A DNA stretch of 64,000 nt from Flavobacteriales bacterium (GTDB lineage Bacteria; Bacteroidota; Bacteroidia; Flavobacteriales_F; PHOS-HE28). Positions 54,044-63,565 of this stretch are shown here, piece after piece. The stretch covers positions 244,059 to 308,058 of the forward strand of contig JADJCS010000008.1 of the NCBI GenBank assembly GCA_016703105.1. Reading direction: 5' to 3'. Numbering within the stretch: position 1 is the first letter of the stretch; each line of letters starts with the position of its first letter. The notes below the pieces were generated by a model, which did not search any database, was not told where the DNA came from, and saw only the letters and a program-made list of their open reading frames with translations. The position numbers and the translations under genes were made by a program.

Positions 54044-55790
54044 ATGACCCCGTTCCGCTTTGGGTTCGCCCTCCTGGCCTTCACCCCTTGGTCCACACTC
54101 CATGCCCAGGAGCGACCGGAGGCCGTGACGAAGGAGATCCAACTGGTGGCGAGCATCCTCCGTTCGCAGCCACCGGAGGTCGCGCTGCATCGCATGGACT
54201 CGCTGCTTGCCCTTCCCGCCGCTACGCAGGATCCCCTCCTCCGCATGGGCTTGTACAACTTCAAAGGCCACGCGTTCCGGTTGTTGGGCCAGTTGGATGA
54301 GGCACTGGCCGCGCAGGTGCGCTCGTACGAACTGGCGGACTCACTGAACGATCACAAAGGGCGGATCGATGCGCAGATCGCGATAGGCATCATCCACATG
54401 GATCTGGAAGAGACCGACCAGGCCCGTCGCGAACTGCTCGAGGTGTACGCGCTGACCGAGGCACGGCCCACCGAACGCAACTACCGCGTTCCCTTGGTGC
54501 TCGGGGCCATTGCGGACAAGGTCGGCCAGTTGGACAGTGCCCTGTACTGGTACGGGAAGGCACTGCCCTTGGCCGAAGCCGGGCACGATAGTTCCGCGAT
54601 GTGCGACATCCGCTTCAACCTGGGTCTCGTACATGGCAGAAAGCAGGACCAGGGCGCAAGTGAGCGCTACCTTCTCGGTGCCATCGCGGCGATCCCCGCC
54701 AGGGGCTATCCACAATTGGAGGCCCGCGCGCGGGAGGGCCTCGCTGCCTTGTACATGGAACAGAAGCGGTGGAACGAGGTGCCACCGTTGCTGGACACGG
54801 CCCAGGAGCTATCGATCATGCACGGCGCGGGTGATGCGTTGGTGAACGTGTTGGGCAGTCGAATACGGTACTTCCTCGCCATTGGCGATACCGCCAACGC
54901 GCTGGAGGTATCGCAACGCCTGATCGCTGCGAAGGACTCCCTTACCACGATCTTCCGCGAGCGAACAGTGGCCGAGGCCCAGGCGAGCTTCGATGTTTCG
55001 CGCATGGAGAAGGAACTGGCGCTCACCAAGGCCGAGGCCGAAGTGAACGCGTTGCGCACAACGGTCCTGGATCGCGTGGGGCGCGTTGGCCGTGATCATC
55101 GTGCTGGCACTTGTGCTCATCGTCCTGTTCCGCCGCCAGTACCTGATGAAGAAACAAGCAGCGCTGGCATTGGAGAAGGATAAGGAACGTTTGCTGGAGG
55201 AGAACGACCTCCTGCACCAGGAGAACCTGATGGCGCGGTTCGAAACGCTGAAGAGCCAGATCGATCCGCACTTCCTCTTCAACGCCATGAACACACTGTA
55301 CACCCTGGTGGAAACAGAGCCGAAGAAAGCGCGTGAGTTCGTGAGCAGTTTCAGCGCGCTGTACCGCAAAGTGCTCACCTCGCGCGAGCGCACCATCGTG
55401 CCCGTGCAGGAGGAATTGGAACTCGTACACCACTACCTCTTTTTACAGCGCATCCGCTTCGGCGACAGCCTACGCGTGCAAGTGGAAGTGCCCGCCCATG
55501 CATTGAAAGGCTACCTGCCGCCCTTCACGTTACAGATGCTGCTGGAGAACGCGATCAAGCACAACGTGATCAGCGCGGCGCACCCATTGCACATCACCAT
55601 TACCGTGGAGGGAGAACACCTCATCGTGCGCAACGACCTGCTGCCACGCGGAACGAAAGAGGCGGGCACGGGCACCGGTCTGGAGAACATCCGCCGACGG
55701 TACGTCATGTTGGGCGCTGCGGAACCGACCTTCACCGTGAGCGATCCGTACTATACCGCGTCGGTCCCCATACTTTCACAGGAAGCATGA
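54044..55790 (+). pseudogene. LytS-type sensor kinase with TPR sensor region, one frameshift
   Basis: The N-terminal part (54044-55080) has a signal peptide and TPR-like repeats (YNFKGHAFRLLGQLDEALAAQVRSYELADS; LGAIADKVGQLDSALYWYGKAL). The C-terminal part (55080-55790) has a TM helix (AVIIVLALVLIVLF), then a His_kinase domain with SQIDPHFLFNAMNTLYTLV (phospho-His in DPHFLFN) and an HATPase domain (LQMLLENAIKHN). One base too many in the G4 run at 55077-55080 splits the gene; without it LDRVGALAVIIVLALV reads through. The whole is about 580 residues. It overlaps the LytTR regulator by 4 nt. Confidence 0.8.
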
Positions 55791-56536
55791 CCGTCTACAT
55801 CGTCGAGGACGAAGCCCCCGCCGCACAAGGCTTGGTGCGTTTGCTGGAACAGGCCGATGCCAGCTTGCGTGTAGTGGGCATGGCCGACAATGTGGAGGAT
55901 GCCGCGCAAGGCATCGCTGCATTGCGGCCGGACCTGATCTTCATGGACATCCACTTGGGCGACGACCTCTGCTTCACCATCTTCGATCGCACCGCTGTGG
56001 AGGCGCCGGTGATCTTCACTACGGCATACGATCAATACGCGATCAAGGCGTTCCAAGCCAATGGCATCGACTACCTGCTGAAGCCCATCGAACTTGATGC
56101 GGTGAAGCAGGCCTTGGAGAAGGTGGCACTGCTCAAGCGCCGTTTCGCGATCGACCCCGGCGTGCTGCGTGAATTGAGCGGCATGCGCAAGCCCGCTTTC
56201 CGCGAGCGTTTCATGGTGGCCAGCGGCGGGCAGATCCGCTCCGTGCCCGTGGAACAGGTGGCCTACTTCCAGAGCGAAGGCCGCTATGTGAAGCTGGTGA
56301 GCGCGGACAATCACCGCTACATCGTGGATGGCACGATGGACAAGATCGCCTCAGAGCTGGACCCGCGCATCTTCTTCCGCATCAACCGCCAGCTCATCGT
56401 TTCCTTCCCCGCCATCAAGAGCATGGCACCGTATAGCAAGAGCCGCGTGAAGGTGCTGCTGCAACCCGCGCCCGATGTGGAGAGCATCGTGAGCGTGGAG
56501 CGCTCCGCCGAGTTCAAGGCCTGGCTCGATCGCTAG
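55787..56536 (+). CDS. LytTR-family response regulator
   Basis: A 249-residue regulator: receiver domain with YIVEDEAPAAQGL, phospho-acceptor Asp in LIFMDIHLGDDL (about residue 54) and FTTAYDQYAIKAF, and a LytTR DNA-binding domain in the last 100 residues (VEQVAYFQSEGRYVKLVSADNHRYIVDGTMDKI). It is translationally coupled to the LytS-type kinase (ATGA). LytTR proteins bind pairs of ~9-bp direct repeats about 21-22 bp apart; three such pairs lie near this gene (53971, 56571, 57943). Confidence 0.92.
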   Translation: MTVYIVEDEAPAAQGLVRLLEQADASLRVVGMADNVEDAAQGIAALRPDLIFMDIHLGDDLCFTIFDRTAVEAPVIFTTAYDQYAIKAFQANGIDYLLKPIELDAVKQALEKVALLKRRFAIDPGVLRELSGMRKPAFRERFMVASGGQIRSVPVEQVAYFQSEGRYVKLVSADNHRYIVDGTMDKIASELDPRIFFRINRQLIVSFPAIKSMAPYSKSRVKVLLQPAPDVESIVSVERSAEFKAWLDR

Positions 56537-56570
56537 ATCGATCGGTCGTTCGATCTTCTGATCGTATCCG

Positions 56571-56639
56571 GTCCATGCCTCCATTGTTCCCGTTCATGCC
56601 ATCGGATGATCCCCGGGCCCGCATCGTATGTTCGTTTTG
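56571..56639 (+). promoter_or_regulatory. Paired GTYCATG boxes (21 bp apart) and -7-like element before the propeller gene
   Basis: GTCCATG at 56571 and GTTCATG at 56592 are 21 bp apart. The second is exactly 40 bp upstream of TCGTTTTG (56632). An alternative -7 element, TATGTTCG, lies at 56627. The box segment TCCATTGTTCC...GTTCATGCCA is shared with 57953-57973. Confidence 0.5.
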
Positions 56640-56656
56640 CGGAGCAATACAACACC

Positions 56657-57838
56657 ATGCGAACCACGCTCCTCCTATTTCTTCTGCCCTGCACCTGCGC
56701 TATCCTTCGCGCCCAATGGACCCGCATCGAGGCGATACCGCCTTGGGATGTGCCCTCACTCCATGTCTCCGGGAACGCACTCTACGCCGGGACCGATTCC
56801 GCGGTGTTCCGCACCGATGACAACGGCCAGAACTGGACGCGTAGCAGCACCCTGCCGAACGCACCCATCTTCATCGATGCGGTCTTCCACGCGGCCGGAG
56901 ACCTGTACGCCGGCACTGGTGGTGACGGCCTGCACAAGAGCTCGGACAATGGCGCCACATGGCAATCGTTCTCGAACGGACTGGTCGGTCTGGGGAGCGG
57001 GTTCCTGAGCGAGCTGGTGTTGCGCGAAGGCACGCTCTACTGCGGCACCGTGGGTGCCGGTGCGTTCCTGCGCACGAACGGGGCGTGGCAGCCCTTCGAC
57101 GATCTCGCGGCAATGAACGCGGGCAATGTGCACATGCTCAAGAGCTGGGGCGATACGCTGTGGTCGGGTGCCGGTGGCAATGGCTTCATCTGGCGCTCGC
57201 TACCGGGCAGCACGGTGTTCGATGCCTTCCAGGTAGCACCCTTGCAGGGTCAAGCCCATTTGGTAACGGACATCCTGCGGCGCGGCAGCGAGCTGCTCAT
57301 CGGTGGCACGTACGGCATCTTCCGTAGTGCGGATGGCGGAGCAACGTGGACCGGGTCGAGCACTGGTTTGCCGCCAAGTGGCACGGTCCAGTTCCTCGAA
57401 GTAGGGAACGCGCTCTATGCGTTGCGAAGCACGTCCGATACACGCCTGTACCGCTCCATGGACAATGGCCACACGTGGCAGCTTGAAGAGAGTATGCCGT
57501 ATTGCTTTGCCATGGTGCACTATGGTGATCGCCTTTACGCGGCGCGGATCGATGGCCTGTGGGCGCACGAGGCCATGACCCTTGGCGTACCCGCTGAACA
57601 AGAGGATGACTTGGTGCGTGTGTACCCGAACCCGACCGCCGCGGACGTGATCATTGAGCGTCCCGACCGGATCCCGGCCCCCTACCGTCTTCTGGACACG
57701 CACGGCCGTGTGTTGTACGACGGACAACTGGTGTTGGAACGCACCCCATTGCAACTCGCGCTTCTTGCGGCCGGTGTGTACCTGCTCCAGGTACTGTCCG
57801 GGGATCGATGGGGCCAAGTGCGCATCGTGGTGCAATAA
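56657..57838 (+). CDS. Secreted beta-propeller (BNR/photosystem-like) protein with T9SS domain
   Basis: A 393-residue secreted protein: signal peptide (TTLLLFLLPCTCAILRAQ), then a propeller made of repeats with Asp-box style turns (SAVFRTDDNGQNWTRSS, GLHKSSDNGATWQSF, FRSADGGATWTGSS, RSMDNGHTWQLEE), as in BNR and Ycf48-like proteins. The last ~75 residues (RVYPNPTAADVIIERPD onward) are a T9SS sorting domain. No enzyme motif is visible. It carries one of three paired-box promoters. It is followed by a terminator at 57859-57893. Confidence 0.8.
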   Translation: MRTTLLLFLLPCTCAILRAQWTRIEAIPPWDVPSLHVSGNALYAGTDSAVFRTDDNGQNWTRSSTLPNAPIFIDAVFHAAGDLYAGTGGDGLHKSSDNGATWQSFSNGLVGLGSGFLSELVLREGTLYCGTVGAGAFLRTNGAWQPFDDLAAMNAGNVHMLKSWGDTLWSGAGGNGFIWRSLPGSTVFDAFQVAPLQGQAHLVTDILRRGSELLIGGTYGIFRSADGGATWTGSSTGLPPSGTVQFLEVGNALYALRSTSDTRLYRSMDNGHTWQLEESMPYCFAMVHYGDRLYAARIDGLWAHEAMTLGVPAEQEDDLVRVYPNPTAADVIIERPDRIPAPYRLLDTHGRVLYDGQLVLERTPLQLALLAAGVYLLQVLSGDRWGQVRIVVQ

Positions 57839-57858
57839 GCTTGTCCCCCCCCCGCGAT

Positions 57859-57893
57859 CGAAGGGCGGCCCAGACGGGTCGCCCTTCGCTTTT
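57859..57893 (+). terminator. Rho-independent terminator
   Basis: A CGAAGGGCG / CGCCCTTCG stem (57859-57867 with 57880-57888) is followed by CTTTTC. A second GTGGGG/CCCCCAC hairpin follows. A run of nine C (57845-57853) just before it is a likely sequencing-error site. Confidence 0.7.
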
Positions 57894-57942
57894 CGTGGGG
57901 CTCGCCTCCCCCCACAAAGGGCCCGCCCTTCCTGTTGTTCCG

Positions 57943-58011
57943 GTTCATGCGTCCATTGTTCCGGTTCATGCCACTGCGCCGTGCGCGGGCGGCGGAGGGG
58001 GTCCACTTTCG
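57943..58011 (+). promoter_or_regulatory. Paired GTTCATG boxes (21 bp apart) and -7-like element before the HEEFH gene
   Basis: GTTCATG at 57943 and 57964 are 21 bp apart, within a 16-bp perfect direct repeat (TTGTTCCGGTTCATGC). The second box is exactly 40 bp upstream of CACTTTCG (58004). The geometry is the same as at 53971 and 56571. Confidence 0.5.
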
Positions 58012-58052
58012 CAGCGCAATACGGCATACTGCACTACCAAGAAACACCTCCT

Positions 58053-59555
58053 ATGAAGCTCGCTCCACGCACCGCGACCAGCACACACCGGCTATCCACC
58101 TCGACCCTGTACGCGCTTTGCACCGTGCTGGCTTTCTATTACACGGCGCTCACCACCCGCGCGCAGGACAGCACCTACGCGATCAACGAACGCCTCCTCA
58201 TCGACCTGCCACTGTTCGATGCACCGTATGCCCAAGCGGCGGCGAACATGGCCTACAACAAAAGGCTCGGCCTTGCATCCGGCGGATCCACTTCGCCCAC
58301 GTTCGGCGACTGGTTGAGCGGCTACGAAAGTCCTTCCATGCAACAAGCCCTGGCCATCACCAAGGATCTGCACGCTACCAACTACTACTTCACCAACAAA
58401 TTGTGGAACCGCTTCCTCAAGCCCACGAACAGGAAGAAGTACCTACTGAACCGTTTAGTGGCCAACGCGCAGGCCGGGGTGGTGGATTATCTGCTCGCCT
58501 ACAAGCTGATGGTCTTCGGGCCGGCATGGATGCACGAGGAGTTCCACCGCGCCGGCCTCACGCTGCAAGGCATCAGCACCTTCGATGAGACCTACTACCG
58601 CTTCGGCGGCGGCATCCCCAGCGCCTCTGTGTCGCATGTGTTCGATACCGACATGACGCGCTTCAAGAATGACGCGCCGAACGAGCTGGTCCGCAGTTTC
58701 GCCGCGGGCATCGAAGGCCAATACGCGCTGGTGCGAAGCATGCAACAGGACAACTTCTTCGACCGCACCGAATACCCGAACATCGTGATGAACGTGCTGC
58801 TCACCCACCAGGCCGTGAACTATGTGCGGCAGTTCCAGGCGCCGGACTACGACCAGAGCATCGACACCATGAACTTCTATGGTGAGGAATTGCCCGAGCG
58901 GGACTTCGTGGGCTGGGACTTCACCGCGTGGGTGTACGATCTGCACCGCCCCGACGAACCTTACGAGGCGCGGGGGCCGCATCCTTACGGCGAGGGCATC
59001 AACCGCGCGATCAAACGTTCGCAGCTCACGCCGCAGGAGGACGCCTACCTGGTGCGCATGGGCAACCTGCAATACATCAACTTCCTGTCGCCGGACATGA
59101 TCGGCATCCATGGCATCCGCCTGAGCACGAACACGCGCTTCACATTCTCCGCGCACCACGTGCTCACCTCTTTCGGCTACGACCTTGGTGGTGACATTCT
59201 GCTGGACCACAAAGGCCGCCACTGGATGCTCGGCATCCACACCTACCGCAACCACGCGATCGGATCAGGCGGCATCGAAGTAGCGCGCAAAGGTCTTCGC
59301 CTCGGCCAGAGCGAACGAGCCGTGCGCCTGGACCTGCGCGCCATGGCCTGGGCCCAGCCTGCACATGCCGGGTTCTATGACACGGGCACCACACTCGGCG
59401 GCCTGCTCACCGTGCGTGTCCGCTTCCCGCTCGGCAGAGTCTTCCAAGCCTACGCCGAAGCCGAAGGCAAAACGCATGGCTGGGTGATGGCCAACCCCTA
59501 CCTGGACCAGAACCTGAGCATGCGCTTCGGTCTCTCGTGGGACATCCACAAGTGA
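58053..59555 (+). CDS. Exported protein of unknown function with HExxH-like motif
   Basis: A 500-residue exported protein: signal peptide (LSTSTLYALCTVLAFYY ... RAQ), then a helical body that I do not recognise. At about residue 170 the sequence WMHEEFHRAGLTLQG contains HEEFH, the HExxH zinc-metallopeptidase pattern. A third zinc ligand is not obvious. The C-terminus (AYAEAEGKTHGWVMANPYLDQNLSMRFGLSWDI) looks like outer-membrane beta-strands. It is probably envelope-located. It is driven by one of the paired-box promoters, so it is a candidate LytTR target. Confidence 0.65.
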   Translation: MKLAPRTATSTHRLSTSTLYALCTVLAFYYTALTTRAQDSTYAINERLLIDLPLFDAPYAQAAANMAYNKRLGLASGGSTSPTFGDWLSGYESPSMQQALAITKDLHATNYYFTNKLWNRFLKPTNRKKYLLNRLVANAQAGVVDYLLAYKLMVFGPAWMHEEFHRAGLTLQGISTFDETYYRFGGGIPSASVSHVFDTDMTRFKNDAPNELVRSFAAGIEGQYALVRSMQQDNFFDRTEYPNIVMNVLLTHQAVNYVRQFQAPDYDQSIDTMNFYGEELPERDFVGWDFTAWVYDLHRPDEPYEARGPHPYGEGINRAIKRSQLTPQEDAYLVRMGNLQYINFLSPDMIGIHGIRLSTNTRFTFSAHHVLTSFGYDLGGDILLDHKGRHWMLGIHTYRNHAIGSGGIEVARKGLRLGQSERAVRLDLRAMAWAQPAHAGFYDTGTTLGGLLTVRVRFPLGRVFQAYAEAEGKTHGWVMANPYLDQNLSMRFGLSWDIHK

Positions 59556-59645
59556 GCATCACTACTACGCACCATCAACTCGCAACACCACTGTAACAAC
59601 AACCGGGCATGGCCGTCCCATGCATATTCGAACAGAACAACACCC

Positions 59646-60644
59646 ATGAAAAAGAACTTGACCCTCCTCACTGCGCTCGCCTTCGCTTGGAACGCGCACG
59701 CACAACCCACGCTCACTTTCGCGACCAACGCACCTGTGCCGGGCACGCAGTACACGCTCCACTATGGCCCCTACGTCGCACCCGGTAATGCGGGCGACAT
59801 GCAGACCTGGGACCTGAGCGCCCTTGCGAGTGATAGCACTGATGTGCTGCAGCTGGTAGCACCGTCCTCCACCCCGAACGGGGCACAATTCCCCAATGCC
59901 ACCGTGGCGGAGCTGAGCAGCGAGGTCACCACCTATTACCAGGTGAACGCCAACGGCATCCACTTCGCCGGAAGCGATGATGGTGTCAGCCTCATCGTGA
60001 ACCAAACCGTGCCGAACTACCTGGCCTTCCCCTGTTCCATGGGCAGCAACTGGAGCACGCCGCACGGCGCCACCTTCACTTTTGACGGCGAGAACGTAGA
60101 CCGCTCCGGCGAGGTGAGCGGTGAAGCCGATGGTTACGGCACCCTTACCATGCCCTGGGGTACGGTGAACGATGTGCTGCGCATACACCTGGTGAACACC
60201 GTGCAGGATTCGTTGAGCCTCTTCACCATCGACTATACCTACGACAGCTACCTCTACTATGTGGCCGGCCAGCCCTTCCCCATCGCGGAACTCGTTAGCG
60301 CTACGGTCGACTTCGGTTTCGGCCAGCCAGAACTCGTGCAGTTCAGCCGCTGGACCAGCGATGTGAGCACCGGCCTCGCCGACGCGCCCGCCTTCGAGAA
60401 CGACCTGCACGTGTACCCCAACCCGGCGAGCGACCTGCTGAACATTCCCTTGCCCAGCGGTTCCGGAACCAAGGTGATGGCCAGTGTGAACGATGCAGCG
60501 GGGCGCATGGTATTACAAGAACAGTTGAACGGAGGCGGCCCCTTGGCGCGTTTGGATGTGCAGCACTTGAGCCCTGGCATGTACCAATTGATGCTCACGG
60601 ATGAACGGGGGCTGCGGTCGGCGACCCGCTTCCAGGTGCGCTGA
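59646..60644 (+). CDS. Secreted protein with T9SS sorting domain
   Basis: A 332-residue secreted protein with a signal peptide (KKNLTLLTALAFAWNAHAQ). The body is beta-rich and not recognised (ATNAPVPGTQYTLHYGPY, LTMPWGTVNDVLRIHLV). The last ~75 residues are a typical T9SS type A domain (LHVYPNPASDLLNIPLP ... LSPGMYQLMLTDERG). It is followed by a strong hairpin (60661-60685). Confidence 0.8.
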   Translation: MKKNLTLLTALAFAWNAHAQPTLTFATNAPVPGTQYTLHYGPYVAPGNAGDMQTWDLSALASDSTDVLQLVAPSSTPNGAQFPNATVAELSSEVTTYYQVNANGIHFAGSDDGVSLIVNQTVPNYLAFPCSMGSNWSTPHGATFTFDGENVDRSGEVSGEADGYGTLTMPWGTVNDVLRIHLVNTVQDSLSLFTIDYTYDSYLYYVAGQPFPIAELVSATVDFGFGQPELVQFSRWTSDVSTGLADAPAFENDLHVYPNPASDLLNIPLPSGSGTKVMASVNDAAGRMVLQEQLNGGGPLARLDVQHLSPGMYQLMLTDERGLRSATRFQVR

Positions 60645-60660
60645 ACGAAAGCGCTAAGCC

Positions 60661-60685
60661 AAAGCCCTCCGGTCCGGGGGGCTTT
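60661..60685 (+). terminator. Hairpin terminator
   Basis: AAAGCCCTCCGG / CCGGGGGGCTTT pairs over 12 bp with one wobble, 16 nt after the T9SS protein stop. There is no long T-tract. Confidence 0.55.
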
Positions 60686-60763
60686 CGGCGTTGTGGACTG
60701 CGCGCCAGTGGAGAGCCCCGGCAATCTCCTCACCTTGGCACCCGTCACTGAGCCATCCAACAC

Positions 60764-63439
60764 ATGCGCTTCCACATCCCTCTTCGTGCCGCTTTGCTTT
60801 CGGCCCTCCTGCTTCCTGCGGTGCTACCCGCGCAAACGGAACCCTTCCAGTGCCAGAGCACTTCCTCCGTTCCCCCCGCCATCCTCGAGGCGGCGCAGGG
60901 CTATGCGCCACGCGGGGGCACGCGCTATGTGAAGCTCAAGGTGATCATCGGCTCGCAGACCACGCCCGGCGGCGATGCCACTACGCCCAGCATCGTGCAG
61001 CGCGACATCGATGGCATGAACGGGATCTTCGCGCAGAACAACACGGGTATCCAATTCGAACTGTGCGGGCCGGTGCAAGTGGTGGACGACAACGCCCTCC
61101 ATGCGCTCTGGAATTTCAACCCGGCCACCATCAACCCGTACTATGAACCGGGCTACTTCACCTTGGTGTACACGACCATGTTGCCCAACAACCTCGGCGG
61201 TATGGCCATGGGCGACATCGTTTACCTGCGCGGGCAGGGCAGCCCGCAGATCGCCGCGCACGAGTTGGGCCACGCGCTCGGCCTGCCGCACACGCACGAC
61301 GTGATCACCCAGGCGGAACTGGTGGACGGCAGCAACTGCACCACCGCCGGCGACTTCATCTGCGACACGCCCGCTGACCCCAACCTCGGGCTGGCCGGTA
61401 TGATGGACTACGCCACCTGCACGTACATCGGCACTGCCACCGATGCCAACGGACAGCCTTATGCACCCATGGTGGACAACATCATGAGCTACTCGCCCTG
61501 CGTCACCACCGCGTTCACCCCGGGCCAGACGCAGGTGATGCAGTACGTGCTGGACAATGTGAAGACCTACCTGCACCGCAGCGCGCAGCCTGTCGCCATC
61601 GATCCGTTCAACACGCGGCAATGCCACAACGTGGGGCCGATCACGCTTTCGGCCACGCCAACGCCCGGCAACTTCGGTGGCCCGCTGGTGAGCGGCAACA
61701 CCCTGAACAACGCGCCCAACACGCCCGGCGAATATCATGTGACCTGGACCCCCACCACACCACCGCAGGACAGCACCACCTACATCGACCAGTCGTACAC
61801 CATGTTCGATCAGTACGCTGTCTACAGCTACACGTACACCTTGCTCGATAGCCTGGTACAAACGCTGCGCGCCGGTGCCGATGGCCGCCTGACCCAGGTG
61901 GACTTCCTGGTACACGATGCCTTACCTAACAACTTCCGTTTGCGTGTGTATAGCGGCGAAGGCGCTGGTGTGGTGCTGTTGCACGAGACCACGCTTGCTT
62001 CACCCGCCATCGCGGATACGGCGTGGCTCTCCATCCCGGTGTCGGCCTTCGTGCCCATCGCAAGCAATGCGGTTTACACCTTGGAACTCGTTACCGATCA
62101 CGCCTTCACCCAGGTCACAGGGTTCGGTGCCAACTGGGCCTACTATGATTACACGCGGGGAAGCAGCAACGTGGATCCCTACCGCGATGCCGTCTTCCGC
62201 ACATGGCTGCATGCCCTGCCACCGTGCCAGAGCGCCATCCGCTACTACGAGCTTTACCAGGTGCCACCTCATTACATGCTGAACCTCGCCGACGCCTATT
62301 GTGTAAGCGATGCCGACACGGTGTGGATCTTCGGCGACAATGCCGCATCACCGCTTGCCGAGATCTGGATCGAAGGCGCTGACACCAGTGCGTTCATACC
62401 GGCCACGCTCGGTGAAGGCGAGCACGATCTGCTCTACATCAACTCCGCGTTCGGATGTACCGATACCACCGTCTCCGTGATCAACGTAACGCTACCCGCT
62501 GCGCTCCAGATCCCGGCATTGAACGGACCGGTTTGCATCAGTACGGATCCTTTTGTGCTGCTCGGCGAACCCTTCGGCGGCACGATCACCATCAACGGTG
62601 TGCGCGACAGTTTGCTCAACCCCGCCGCCCTCGGCCTTGGTACACATAACGCCCAGTACCACTACGCTGATGTGTTGGATACCGTCTCCTTTGTGGACCA
62701 GACCACCGGCATCGGCAGCTATGCATCCGGTGCGCAGGGAACCGTGGCCGTGGGCACCACCATCTGGCAGTCCTTCACCCCGGCCTTCAGCGGGCGACTG
62801 GAGCGCATCAACATCTCCCTCTACGGACTGGAAGGCCCCTTCCACTATGGCGTGGAACTCCTGCACGGCACCGGGCCCGGCGGCCCCGTGATCGATACGG
62901 ACACCATCACCATTCCACCAAATGCCTCCCTCCCTGACATCCTCGGCACCATGCGACCGGAGGTGCTGCGCGATTCGGTGTATACCTTCCAACTGGAGCG
63001 CCTGCCCGATACGCTCGCCACCGCCAACCAGATCTACTACTTCACGGACGGTACCCGCTATCCGCGCGGCACCGGGCAGTTCGACACCATCGCCGATGTC
63101 GACTTCTACTTCCAGGAGACCGTGAGCCATAGCTACACCTGCGCCGACTCCATCGCCGTGCCCTTCACGGTGGAGGTGTGTACGGGGGTGCCCGAACTCG
63201 CTGAGGGCGATGTGGTGCTTGGGCCGAACCCCTTTGCTGATGCGCTTACGCTGCGACCGACGAACGATGTCCGGTATGTGCTGTACAACGCCGTGGGGGC
63301 GGAATTGCTCTCGGGGATGGCGCGCGGAGGGGCGCTCACGAGCATTGGGACCGGGCACTTGGCGGCGGGGGTTTACACGTTGCGCGCGACTGCTCCGGAT
63401 GGAACGGGTGGGCGGGTGTTCTCGGTGGTGAAGGAGTAG
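60764..63439 (+). CDS. Secreted M43-like metalloprotease with T9SS domain
   Basis: An 891-residue secreted metallopeptidase. After a signal peptide (PLRAALLSALLLPAVLPAQ) the catalytic domain has the zinc motif HELGHALGLPH (first His at about residue 166), FICDTPADPN and the Met-turn VDNIMSYSPC, as in pappalysin-type (M43) metzincins. Long beta-rich repeats of the kind that carry hydrophobic strands follow (residues about 340-800), then a T9SS sorting domain (GPNPFADALTLRPTND onward). It probably degrades extracellular proteins. Confidence 0.9.
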   Translation: MRFHIPLRAALLSALLLPAVLPAQTEPFQCQSTSSVPPAILEAAQGYAPRGGTRYVKLKVIIGSQTTPGGDATTPSIVQRDIDGMNGIFAQNNTGIQFELCGPVQVVDDNALHALWNFNPATINPYYEPGYFTLVYTTMLPNNLGGMAMGDIVYLRGQGSPQIAAHELGHALGLPHTHDVITQAELVDGSNCTTAGDFICDTPADPNLGLAGMMDYATCTYIGTATDANGQPYAPMVDNIMSYSPCVTTAFTPGQTQVMQYVLDNVKTYLHRSAQPVAIDPFNTRQCHNVGPITLSATPTPGNFGGPLVSGNTLNNAPNTPGEYHVTWTPTTPPQDSTTYIDQSYTMFDQYAVYSYTYTLLDSLVQTLRAGADGRLTQVDFLVHDALPNNFRLRVYSGEGAGVVLLHETTLASPAIADTAWLSIPVSAFVPIASNAVYTLELVTDHAFTQVTGFGANWAYYDYTRGSSNVDPYRDAVFRTWLHALPPCQSAIRYYELYQVPPHYMLNLADAYCVSDADTVWIFGDNAASPLAEIWIEGADTSAFIPATLGEGEHDLLYINSAFGCTDTTVSVINVTLPAALQIPALNGPVCISTDPFVLLGEPFGGTITINGVRDSLLNPAALGLGTHNAQYHYADVLDTVSFVDQTTGIGSYASGAQGTVAVGTTIWQSFTPAFSGRLERINISLYGLEGPFHYGVELLHGTGPGGPVIDTDTITIPPNASLPDILGTMRPEVLRDSVYTFQLERLPDTLATANQIYYFTDGTRYPRGTGQFDTIADVDFYFQETVSHSYTCADSIAVPFTVEVCTGVPELAEGDVVLGPNPFADALTLRPTNDVRYVLYNAVGAELLSGMARGGALTSIGTGHLAAGVYTLRATAPDGTGGRVFSVVKE

Positions 63440-63565
63440 CGGAAGAGCGTTCCGAAGGGCTCTGTAGCGCCTCGATGTGAAAGGCCAGGAGTAGGATGGA
63501 TACCTGGTTCGTGCCGGGCGGGAATTAGACCGCAACCGGGTATTATTGTAACCCAACCACCACCG

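Noticed and set aside
57845..57853. A run of nine C as a possible slip-strand switch
   Set aside because: It is downstream of the stop codon at 57836-57838 and just before a terminator, so it cannot change a protein.
57932..57980. Short direct repeats as a CRISPR-like array
   Set aside because: There are only two copies, 21 bp apart, and the same pair occurs at two other promoters; a regulator-binding site explains them better.
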